Source: Eudoraea sp. (lineage in GTDB: Bacteria > Bacteroidota > Bacteroidia > Flavobacteriales > Flavobacteriaceae). Taken from it: a stretch of DNA of 5,104 nt. Both the position numbers and the translations under genes were made by a program. The stretch lies in assembly GCA_013042925.1 (NCBI GenBank), contig JABDPH010000527.1, positions 1 to 5,104 of the forward strand, in the 5' to 3' direction. The first letter of the stretch is position 1. Each line of letters opens with the position of its first letter. The notes under the pieces were generated by a model, which saw nothing but the letters and a program-made list of their open reading frames with translations, was not told the DNA's origin and did no database searches. Of the stretch, positions 1 to 5,104 are shown piece by piece.

Positions 1-612
1 ACCCAAAGCTTCGTACGCCAAAAATTTGAATTGCAAAAAGTGCTGCAAGAAGTAGAGTTGGTCTATGAGAACCCCGGAATTAGTGAATGGGATGAAATGA
101 TTCCTCAAGGATTAGGATGGCTTCCTGAAGTAAATCGATATAAATTACCCGAAGACCTAAGTCCTGAAGAGAAGGCCTGGCAAAAGATATTTTGGACGAC
201 TTATGGCGAAGCATGCAAGATTATTCTTAAGAACCTGTCGGCAGGTGATGTTAATATTATGGCCGGAACAGACACTAACCTACCCCCCACTGTACCGGGA
301 TTTTCATTACATGACGAATTCATTGCGATGAATAATGCAGGTATGTCTAATTATCAGGTCTTACAGTCAGCTACAACTATTCCCGCCAAATGGCTTGGGA
401 GTAACACCGGTAAAATTATGGAAGGAAGGAAAGCTAATCTGGTGCTTCTGGAGGAAAGTCCTTTAGTAAACATTGCCAATACCCGTAAAATCAATTCGGT
501 ATTCCTGAATGGCAAAATATTGGATAGAACCTTATTAGATAAGATATTGGAAGCCGTGAAAACAGCCAACAACTCGAGCAGAAAAAAAGAAATTAATGAT
601 TTTATGAATTAA
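1..612 (+). CDS. Amidohydrolase family protein, C-terminal part (5' end outside window)
   Basis: This is the last 203 residues of a metal-dependent amidohydrolase of the imidazolonepropionase/prolidase-like type, which hydrolyses C-N bonds in cyclic amides or peptide-like substrates. The frame is open to the first base, so the TTG at 31 is not the start; the N-terminal metal-binding HxH and most of the barrel lie upstream. Seen here: an AGTDT motif whose Asp (codon 271-273) matches the conserved metal-ligand/catalytic Asp at the end of the barrel; then PGFSLHDEF and a helix ending in QSATTIPAKWLG, the usual 'LxxATxxPA' segment; then GKIMEGRKANLVLLEESPL and VFLNGKIL, the C-terminal beta-sandwich that completes the fold. 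The end is normal (TAA), with a short polar tail. Substrate cannot be told from this part. The family call is firm; the exact enzyme is not. Confidence 0.9.
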   Translation, partial: TQSFVRQKFELQKVLQEVELVYENPGISEWDEMIPQGLGWLPEVNRYKLPEDLSPEEKAWQKIFWTTYGEACKIILKNLSAGDVNIMAGTDTNLPPTVPGFSLHDEFIAMNNAGMSNYQVLQSATTIPAKWLGSNTGKIMEGRKANLVLLEESPLVNIANTRKINSVFLNGKILDRTLLDKILEAVKTANNSSRKKEINDFMN

Positions 613-852
613 TCAGACTTAACACAACTAAAACAAAATATGACCAAAAGAAGTGCGGGCCATTAGAGTTGTAGATTTCTTAATACACTCACCGAGCATC
701 AATGTTTTATACGAATTCATAAGCTGCTATTATACCTGCCAGGCGCATTAAGCTACAAAGTATTGGTGTTAATTGGCAATTCATTACCGTAGTGTAACAA
801 ATCTTATAATAGAACTACTAATCAACATAATTAACCAAAACCAATACGTGTT
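613..852. other. Intergenic region between amidohydrolase and DUF4386 genes
   Basis: These 240 bases hold no credible gene; the ATG at 640 opens only eight codons. There is no T-tract hairpin after the amidohydrolase stop. A weak imperfect hairpin can be drawn at 765-788 (AATT-GGC-AATT core with flanking GGT/ACC). The Bacteroidetes -7 element TAnnTTTG is not present in perfect form; the closest is TAGATTTC near 670, without a well-placed -33 TTG. A promoter for the DUF4386 gene is expected here because of the length of the gap, but I cannot place it. Confidence 0.5.
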
Positions 853-1536
853 ATGGCACTGACAAAAAAAACCGGAAGAATTCTTGGTTTTCTATTTTTA
901 TTGACTGTTCTGGCGGGCGCAACAGGTACTGCCTTCAGAGGTCTTGGCGGTGCTGAGGCAAATTCTACTGAGTTTCTCGAAGACATTATGCTTCATATGG
1001 GGCAGATGAAGCTTGCCATAAGCCTGGATATCCTGGCCAGTGCCATAGGAGTTGGAATTGCTCTTTTTTTATACTCGTTTATAAAAAAGTACGATCAAAG
1101 ACTGGCTATCGCTTATTTGACTATTGCAGGAATTAACTTTACTATTATCGTAGTTAGCAATATCATTCATGTGAACCTGCTATCTCTTAGTGAGGAATTT
1201 GCAGTAACAACCGCTGAAACTACTGACCACTTTACAACACTTGCCAAAATGCTGCATGAAGCGTATTACTGGACACATTTTTTAATGCTTATGTTATATA
1301 GTATAGGAGGGTCAGTGTTGTACTATTTCCTTTTTAGAACAAAGCTTGTTCCAGTATGGCTTTCCATTTGGGGTATTCTTGCCTCCATAGTGGTCTTCTT
1401 TGGCGGAGCACTGCAACTGGCCGATATAAAGGTTTCCGGGCTTTTATTTGTTCAAAATGGCATTTATATACTAACTTTTATCATTTGGTTGCTTGTAAAA
1501 GGCTTCAATCCGAAGTATATTAAGTCGTTAGAATGA
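853..1536 (+). CDS. DUF4386 domain-containing integral membrane protein
   Basis: This 227-residue protein has the features of the DUF4386 family, whose function is unknown. It begins with the family's basic lead-in and first helix (KKTGRILGFLFLLTVLAG, residues 5-22). Further membrane segments fall at about 53-77, 84-110, 138-160, 167-188 and 198-216, six in all. Between helices 4 and 5 is the hallmark loop FRTKLVPVWLSIWG (161-174), and the last helix ends in WLLVKGFNP. Length and ends are normal, so the gene looks intact. The ATG at 853 is the first in frame and places the conserved KKTGRI close to the N terminus, as expected; it is preceded by an A-rich leader without a Shine-Dalgarno site. 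Its stop overlaps an ATG as ATGA (1533-1536), next to the VanZ-like fragment that follows. Role in the cell is unknown beyond location in the inner membrane. Confidence 0.88.
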   Translation: MALTKKTGRILGFLFLLTVLAGATGTAFRGLGGAEANSTEFLEDIMLHMGQMKLAISLDILASAIGVGIALFLYSFIKKYDQRLAIAYLTIAGINFTIIVVSNIIHVNLLSLSEEFAVTTAETTDHFTTLAKMLHEAYYWTHFLMLMLYSIGGSVLYYFLFRTKLVPVWLSIWGILASIVVFFGGALQLADIKVSGLLFVQNGIYILTFIIWLLVKGFNPKYIKSLE

Positions 1537-1708
1537 GATTCTAAGGGCAGGTGTATTAATTGTGACCCTGGGATCTGTGCTTTATGAAATAATGCAATGG
1601 GGCTCCACTGGAAAATTAGATTTAAAAGACATACTTGCATCTATAGCGGGAGGTTTAACGGTATTGGTAATATTAAAACTAGTTAAAAAAAAGCATGAAT
1701 ATAAATAG
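1532..1708 (+). pseudogene. VanZ-like membrane protein remnant, N terminus missing
   Basis: Directly after the DUF4386 stop, the second forward frame stays open for about 58 codons and ends at TAG 1706-1708. It reads like the C-terminal half of a VanZ-type membrane protein: a hydrophobic helix (AGVLIVTLGSVLYEIMQ), a short polar loop (WGSTGKLDLKDILA), a second helix (SIAGGLTVLVILKLV) and a basic tail (KKKHEYK). The spacing G..LxE..Q...D..DxLA...G matches the VanZ core pattern. There is no ATG start: this frame is closed by TAG at 1529, the only in-frame ATG (1592) would cut off the first helix, and a GTG at 1562 is the best remaining option. The ATG at 1533, overlapping the previous stop, leads to TAA after three codons; a single lost base near 1539-1541 would join it to this frame. 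I infer a decayed or frameshifted gene; a very small functional protein from GTG is possible. Confidence 0.5.
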
Positions 1709-1848
1709 TAAGCAGATAGCAACGACAAATAGGACATTAAGTATAAGTCATTAAAACTTCTTCTTTTTTTAATACATTTATAGTACTCGAAAAGTTCGAA
1801 GCAGGAAAGCTCCTGCTTTCATATAAGAACTCATAGAAATACTAGATC
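1709..1848. other. Intergenic leader region
   Basis: This non-coding stretch separates the VanZ-like remnant from the next gene. It has a pyrimidine-rich T tract (about 1758-1770, ending in seven Ts) with no good stem before it, and then two small hairpins near 1787-1818. TACATTTA near 1772 is one base from the Bacteroidetes -7 element TAnnTTTG but lacks a TTG at the right distance upstream. A promoter here is plausible but not shown. Confidence 0.45.
1799..1818 (+). repeat. Perfect 8-bp inverted repeat (hairpin) in leader of 1849 gene
   Basis: AAGCAGGA and TCCTGCTT pair perfectly around the four-base loop AAGC. It is GC-rich in its centre and stands out in AT-rich sequence. No T run follows, so it is a poor intrinsic terminator for the + strand. 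It lies 30 bases before the ATG at 1849, so it may be a leader structure, a weak terminator for the unit upstream, or a protein site. A smaller stem, TCGAA-AAG-TTCGA (1787-1799), adjoins it and shares one base. Confidence 0.5.
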
Positions 1849-2259
1849 ATGAATGCTACTCTGAAAAATATCTTAGCCGTTGTAATAGGACTAATAATTG
1901 GAAGTGCTGTGAATATGGGTATAATTATGATTAGCAGCTCAATTATTGAACCACCCAGCGGTGCCGATGTTACCACAATGGAAGGTTTAAAAGAATCTAT
2001 TCATTTATTTGAACCTAAACATTTTCTTTTTCCCTTTTTAGCGCATGCTCTGGGAACTTTCGCAGGTGCCTTTCTGGCAACATTGATTTCCGCAAGTCAC
2101 AAAATGAAAATGGCTTTACTAATTGGAATATTTTTCCTGATTGGTGGTATTACAAATATTATAATGCTTCCTTCCCCTGCCTGGTTTGCAGTTTTAGATC
2201 TGGTATCAGCATATATCCCAATGGCCTGGCTTGGATATAAATTTGGCAAAAGGGTTTAA
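1849..2259 (+). CDS. Small four-helix membrane protein of unknown function
   Basis: This 136-residue protein is mostly hydrophobic, with helices at about 7-30, 58-80, 86-107 and 112-131, and one outer loop of about 27 residues between helices 1 and 2 (EPPSGADVTTMEGLKESIHL). Features that look conserved, not random, are NMGI in helix 1, the stretch PKHFLFPFLAHALGTFAGAF (56-75), the GG pair at 99-100, and the end AYIPMAWLGYKFG. I recognise the pattern from uncharacterised proteins common in Bacteroidetes, but know no function for it. The glycine- and small-residue-rich helices suggest tight helix packing. The ATG at 1849 is the natural start, just before the first helix; the hairpin at 1799-1818 lies in its leader. 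The DUF4287-DUF5655 gene follows after 44 bases and could be on the same transcript. Confidence 0.8.
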   Translation: MNATLKNILAVVIGLIIGSAVNMGIIMISSSIIEPPSGADVTTMEGLKESIHLFEPKHFLFPFLAHALGTFAGAFLATLISASHKMKMALLIGIFFLIGGITNIIMLPSPAWFAVLDLVSAYIPMAWLGYKFGKRV

Positions 2260-2303
2260 GATAAATTACAGAATTTTTATTGATGAGTTAAAAAACAAGT
2301 ATT

Positions 2304-2846
2304 ATGGACAAGGCTCTGCAAACAATGATTGACAATATGCCGGAAAAAACCGGAAAAGCATTAAATGAGTGGAAATCCCTATTGAAAACAAAGTCTTTTT
2401 CTAAACATTCTGAAGCCGTCAGGTTTTTAAAAGACGAATACAATGTAACTCATGGTTTCGCCAATACTATTGTGACCTTGTCCAAAGAAGAGAATATTGC
2501 AACGGTAGATCTGGTAAAAAACCAGTATCAGGGGAAAGAAAATTTAACCCCGGTTTACGAAAAGCTCTTATCTGTTGTTAAGGGTTTTGGAAATGATGTT
2601 ACTATAAGCCCTAAAAAGGCCAGTGTTAGTATAATCAGAAAAAAACAATTTGCTTTGATAAAACCCGCAACCAAAACGAGAATTGATTTGGGATTAAAAA
2701 TAAAAGACAAGCCAACAACAGACAGACTGGAAAATTCCGGTCCGTTTGGAACTATGTGCACACATCGTGTGAAGTTAAGTGAAGTATCTCAAATTGATAG
2801 TGAACTCAAAGATTGGCTGAAAGAGGCCTATTTAAAAGCGGAATAA
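2304..2846 (+). CDS. DUF4287 and DUF5655 domain-containing protein
   Basis: This 180-residue soluble protein has two uncharacterised domains in the usual order. Residues 1-60 fit DUF4287: a helical start, KTGKALNEWKSLL (15-27), then a second helix and the turn LKDEYNVTHGFANTIV (42-57). After a polar linker, residues 85-176 fit DUF5655: VYEKLLSVVKGFGNDVTISPKKASVSIIRKKQFALI, then KTRIDLGLKIKDKP, a Gly-Pro-Phe turn and CTHRVKLSEVSQID, ending in the amphipathic helix ELKDWLKEAY. This is the normal full length for the two-domain type. The DUF5655 part is rich in Lys and Arg on predicted strands, which would suit nucleic-acid binding, but that is only an inference. No membrane segment or signal peptide is present. 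The start at ATG 2304 places the conserved KTGK motif at the usual distance from the N terminus. It lies 44 bases after the preceding membrane-protein gene. Confidence 0.88.
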   Translation: MDKALQTMIDNMPEKTGKALNEWKSLLKTKSFSKHSEAVRFLKDEYNVTHGFANTIVTLSKEENIATVDLVKNQYQGKENLTPVYEKLLSVVKGFGNDVTISPKKASVSIIRKKQFALIKPATKTRIDLGLKIKDKPTTDRLENSGPFGTMCTHRVKLSEVSQIDSELKDWLKEAYLKAE

Positions 2847-2989
2847 AACTATAGCCGGGAAGGTATTCATGGACTAACCGAAAATCTTTTACAACAATAT
2901 ATGATTGGACAATTTTGGCGGATTAGCAAAATTAATCTGAATTCGCGTAACTCTGATTCTTTTAAAATAGTACACTAAAAGTATTTCAA

Positions 2990-3475
2990 ATGGAAAATCC
3001 AAGTCAACTTGCAAGTCGTTTTAAAGAGGTCCTTTTAAATGGTAAATGGATTGCCAATACCAACTTTAAGGATCAATTAACCAATGTAAGCTGGGAACAG
3101 GCGACGACAAAAATTGGATCGATAAACACTATTGCGGCCCTGGCCTTTCATATTAATTACTACATTTCCGGAATTCTGGACGTTTTTGATGGAGGAGAGC
3201 TTGTAATTCGGGATAAATATAGTTTTGACATGCCGGAAATAAAGTCCAAAGAAGATTGGGATCAATTATTAAATGAGATATGGACCAATGCAGAACATTT
3301 TGCAAATCATGTCAAAAATATGACTGAAGAAAAGTTAGAAGCCTTTTTTGTTAAAGAGGAATACGGTACTTATAGAAGAAGCATTGAGGGTGTCATTGAA
3401 CATAGCTACTATCATCTAGGGCAAATTTCTTTGATTAAAAAGATGATCAGGGAAAAGGTATTAGAGGAGAAATAA
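2990..3475 (+). CDS. DinB family protein (putative metal-dependent four-helix bundle)
   Basis: This 161-residue protein fits the DinB/YfiT-like superfamily, whose members are four-helix bundles that often bind a divalent metal through three histidines; some are thiol S-transferases using bacillithiol or similar cofactors, and many are uncharacterised. The likely metal ligands are present: His54 in LAFHINYY at the end of the second-helix region, and His138 and His142 in the closing motif EHSYYHLGQI. Between them lie the variable loop (GELVIRDKYSFDMPEIKS, 69-86) and a third helix (DWDQLLNEIWTNAEHFANHV). No signal peptide or membrane segment is seen, so it should act in the cytoplasm. ATG 2990 is the first sensible start and gives a family-typical length. 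It stands alone, with about 140 bases free on either side. Despite the name, no role in DNA damage should be assumed; the substrate is unknown. Confidence 0.85.
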   Translation: MENPSQLASRFKEVLLNGKWIANTNFKDQLTNVSWEQATTKIGSINTIAALAFHINYYISGILDVFDGGELVIRDKYSFDMPEIKSKEDWDQLLNEIWTNAEHFANHVKNMTEEKLEAFFVKEEYGTYRRSIEGVIEHSYYHLGQISLIKKMIREKVLEEK

Positions 3476-3616
3476 TGCAACTACATTACTATCTGCATTT
3501 TACCCTTTGAAGTCCGTAATAAATTATAACAGGAACTGTTGGGAAACGTTTTGGATTCAACTTTTTAGAAGTGGTTTTAAATTAACAACTGATCTTTGAG
3601 CTGATAATATATAATA
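3476..3616. other. Intergenic region after DinB-like gene
   Basis: These 141 bases hold no gene. A small hairpin AACAG-GAA-CTGTT (3528-3540) is present, without a following T run close enough for a standard terminator. GATCTTTG (about 3592) resembles the Bacteroidetes -7 element but has the wrong first base and no -33 partner. The last 20 bases before the next ATG are strongly A/T-rich, as is usual for Bacteroidetes translation starts. Confidence 0.4.
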
Positions 3617-4054
3617 ATGAAAAAGAGAAAGTTTCTGGCATCCGCATTCATAGTAATAGCCCTTGTACTTGGCGCACTCTTCTATTCAGAGATTGTGTTT
3701 CCTGTGAGATTGGGGGACTATTTTAAATCGGAGTATTACAACCAATTTGGACCCTTGGCAATTAGCATTGAGCTCCTGATTGCCGGTATATATTTGTTTA
3801 TTGGTCATCCCAAGACCAATTTCACTATGGCATTATTTGCATTTACAACGATTTTGGACCCTTTGTTTAACCTCATTGGACTTATTACAAGTATGGTACC
3901 CATCTATTCGATGATCATTCTTTTGTGCTGCGCCCTAATTGCCATTTGGCTGGCATTTACAAATGCATTTAACCTGGGCCGCATATCTTTTATAGGAGCG
4001 TTTGGGAGTTTTATATTGGGTAGTGTTGTAGAACTGTTCTTTAATTATTTATAG
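3617..4054 (+). CDS. Small multi-pass membrane protein of unknown function
   Basis: This 145-residue protein starts with MKKRK and a strong hydrophobic helix (7-27), followed by an outer loop with many aromatic and charged residues (FPVRLGDYFKSEYYNQFG, 28-45). Further helices lie at about 46-63, 70-90, 94-116 and 122-143, so four to five passes. Notable residues in membrane parts are Asp81-Pro82 (ILDPLFN) and the CC pair at 104-105. I do not recognise a named family. The basic N terminus argues for a cytoplasmic start and supports ATG 3617, which sits in an A/T-only leader. The first helix could also be an uncleaved signal anchor. The next membrane-protein gene begins 68 bases after its stop. 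It is probably a true gene, because it is long, uniformly hydrophobic in blocks and has a clean start; its function is open. Confidence 0.7.
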   Translation: MKKRKFLASAFIVIALVLGALFYSEIVFPVRLGDYFKSEYYNQFGPLAISIELLIAGIYLFIGHPKTNFTMALFAFTTILDPLFNLIGLITSMVPIYSMIILLCCALIAIWLAFTNAFNLGRISFIGAFGSFILGSVVELFFNYL

Positions 4055-4122
4055 CACATTACAACTAACTTTAATAAAGCGTTGAAATCAGATGCGCGGA
4101 ATTGCTGACTAACCATATAATC

Positions 4123-4536
4123 ATGACTACAAATACTAAAATACCCTGGCTAAAGATACTTGGATGGGCATTGCTAATTCATATAATTCTAATTGCATTA
4201 TCCATTCTTGAAGTAGTAATTTTTTCGTCCTTAATAGAACCGGGACAACAACCGACTTATTACGAGGAACACGCTCAGATAACGGCACCCTATATTTCAA
4301 TCATTTTTGGAATTATCCTGTTTTTCTTTATCTCCAGACTACTGGTTAAAAAAAGATACAACAAAAGAAAACTTATAGGATTATTGCTTCCTGCCATATA
4401 TATTATAATGGACTTAGTATTCTTGCTATTGTCTGATACCGATTGGGGGCAACAATATTTGATATTTATTGTGTCTTTCATAACTAAAATACTGGCTTCA
4501 TATATCGGGGCGACTACCATTAAGAATAAGGAATAA
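4123..4536 (+). CDS. Small four-helix membrane protein of unknown function
   Basis: This 137-residue protein begins MTTNTKIPWLKILGWALLIH. Four hydrophobic segments lie at about 10-37, 56-75, 84-104 and 112-130. An outer loop after helix 1 (EPGQQPTYYEEHAQITAPY, 39-57) holds the YEEHA stretch, and a basic loop (VKKRYNKRK, 75-83) follows helix 2, which fits the positive-inside rule. The frame can be extended to a TTG at 4102, but ATG 4123 is preferred because it gives a short polar lead-in before KIPWLK and uses a standard start. The look is that of an uncharacterised protein found in Flavobacteriia; I know no function. It lies 68 bases downstream of another small membrane-protein gene, or 47 bases if the TTG start is used, and is closed by the probable terminator at 4562-4608, so the two may share a transcript. 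Confidence 0.72.
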   Translation: MTTNTKIPWLKILGWALLIHIILIALSILEVVIFSSLIEPGQQPTYYEEHAQITAPYISIIFGIILFFFISRLLVKKRYNKRKLIGLLLPAIYIIMDLVFLLLSDTDWGQQYLIFIVSFITKILASYIGATTIKNKE

Positions 4537-4561
4537 AAGTGTGCACTAGCGCATGGCATTT

Positions 4562-4608
4562 AAAAAAAAAGATTCCTGGGTACAGGTAGTTGAATCTTGT
4601 GCTTTTTT
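4562..4608 (+). terminator. Probable intrinsic terminator after the small membrane-protein gene
   Basis: A run of nine As leads into AAGATTC (4569-4575), which pairs with GAATCTT (4592-4598) around a 16-base loop; the loop can form a further short CTG/CAG stem. Six Ts follow at 4603-4608 after GTGC. The A run opposite the T run would let it act in both directions. The stem is only seven base pairs and AT-rich, so strength is uncertain. It begins 25 bases after the stop of the gene ending at 4536 and before the peptidase gene, where a terminator would be expected. Confidence 0.55.
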
Positions 4609-4696
4609 CATAAATTTATTCCTCTCTTAAAAAGTGGTTCAATTAAAAAAATGCTGCTCTTATTATACTGTACTATTACCCATAAATATTGAAAAT

Positions 4697-5104
4697 ATGA
4701 AACTATCTATTTACCTGGTACTACTTTTATTTCTTGTAAAAGTACAGGCCCAGGAATCACTTACCTATCAAAAACCATCAAAGGAAATACTTGAGCTTGT
4801 AGATGTTCCCCGGGCGCCATCTGTAATTGTTGATGACAATAAAGATTTTATGGTCCTGCTTTATAGAGATGCCTTTAAAAGTATAGAAGAAATATCCCAG
4901 GAAGAATTAAGATTGGGGGGATTAAGAATTAACCCGAAAACTAATATTGGTAGCCGGGTAACGTATTATAACAATTTAAAGATAAAACCAGTCCACAGCA
5001 ATGAGTCTGAAGTAATTCAGGTGAGCGGATTACCGGAAGAACCAAAATTAACCAATTTTAGTTTCTCACCGGATCAAAAGAAAATTGCATGCACAAATAC
5101 AACC
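4697..5104 (+). CDS. S9 family (prolyl oligopeptidase-like) secreted peptidase, N-terminal part
   Basis: These are the first 136 residues of a gene that runs off the window. The start has a clear signal peptide: MKLS, a hydrophobic core (IYLVLLLFLV) and a likely cut near VQAQ-ES (about residue 18-19), so the product is exported to the periplasm or beyond. The mature start, YQKPSKEILELVDVPRAPSV, then MVLLYR, ELRLGGLRINPKTN and the propeller-blade motif FSFSPDQKKIACTNT (121-135), match the N-terminal beta-propeller of large S9 serine peptidases, most like the glutamyl-peptidase type. The catalytic Ser-Asp-His hydrolase domain would lie several hundred codons downstream and is not visible, so activity cannot be confirmed. 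Proteins of this type cut short peptides. The gene follows a probable terminator and about 90 bases of AT-rich leader, so it likely has its own promoter. Confidence 0.82.
   Translation, partial: MKLSIYLVLLLFLVKVQAQESLTYQKPSKEILELVDVPRAPSVIVDDNKDFMVLLYRDAFKSIEEISQEELRLGGLRINPKTNIGSRVTYYNNLKIKPVHSNESEVIQVSGLPEEPKLTNFSFSPDQKKIACTNTT

Noticed and set aside
31..33. TTG at 31 as the start of the first gene
   Set aside because: The frame is open to base 1, and the visible part is only the C-terminal portion of an amidohydrolase, so the real start lies upstream of the window.
800..820. Sigma70-like TATAAT at about 811 as promoter for the DUF4386 gene
   Set aside because: The best -35-like hexamers are at 15 or 19 bases, and Bacteroidetes mostly use a different promoter consensus; such a hexamer is common by chance in AT-rich DNA.
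1751..1770. Intrinsic terminator at the T tract after the VanZ-like remnant
   Set aside because: The T run is clear, but the sequence before it forms only very weak AT stems (for example AAGT/ACTT with a long loop), so it was not called.
2922..2935. Perfect Bacteroidetes -7 element TAATTTTG on the minus strand
   Set aside because: No TTG at a suitable -33 distance is present and no minus-strand gene lies downstream to be driven; it reads into the end of a + strand gene.
3077..3265. Minus-strand open frames inside + strand genes (also near 354-572, 2555-2761 and 4290-4559)
   Set aside because: They lie wholly or almost wholly within well-supported + strand genes and show no recognisable motif or sensible start context.
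613..4122. Integron cassette array (same-direction unrelated small genes with spacers)
   Set aside because: I looked for paired attC core motifs (RYYYAAC with GTTRRRY) in the gaps. Only isolated near-matches appear, such as ACTTAAC near 618 and GTTGGGA near 3539. Some gaps are too short for an attC site, and no repeat is shared between gaps.

Overview
The window looks like part of a Bacteroidetes chromosome, probably a member of the Flavobacteriia. The basis is low GC content, A-rich leaders in place of Shine-Dalgarno sites before most starts, and protein types common in that group. No marker gene fixes the genus. Every supported gene lies on the + strand.

Layout: (1) 1-612 is the C-terminal part of a metal-dependent amidohydrolase that enters from outside the window. 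(2) 613-852 is non-coding. (3) 853-1536 encodes a six-helix DUF4386 membrane protein. It is followed with no gap by a 56-codon VanZ-like fragment (1532-1708) that has no usable start. (4) 1709-1848 is non-coding and carries two small hairpins. (5) 1849-2259 encodes a four-helix membrane protein of unknown function. (6) 2304-2846 encodes a DUF4287-DUF5655 protein. (7) 2990-3475 encodes a DinB-like four-helix-bundle protein with its putative metal-binding histidines intact. (8) 3617-4054 and 4123-4536 encode two more small membrane proteins. (9) A probable intrinsic terminator lies at 4562-4608. (10) From 4697 to the window edge is the start of a secreted S9-type prolyl oligopeptidase family protein.

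The two ends therefore hold parts of large hydrolase genes. Between them lies a run of small stand-alone proteins, all in one direction, separated by gaps of 44-240 bp. Four of these are intact multi-pass membrane proteins and two are soluble. They show no shared pathway, so I read the middle as an accessory cluster of single genes, not a classical operon. The terminator at 4562-4608 sets the peptidase gene apart as its own transcription unit. I saw no RNA gene, transposase, CRISPR array or convincing phage element. The strongest oddity is the VanZ-like remnant fused end to end with the DUF4386 gene. I found no strong evidence for a new multi-gene system.
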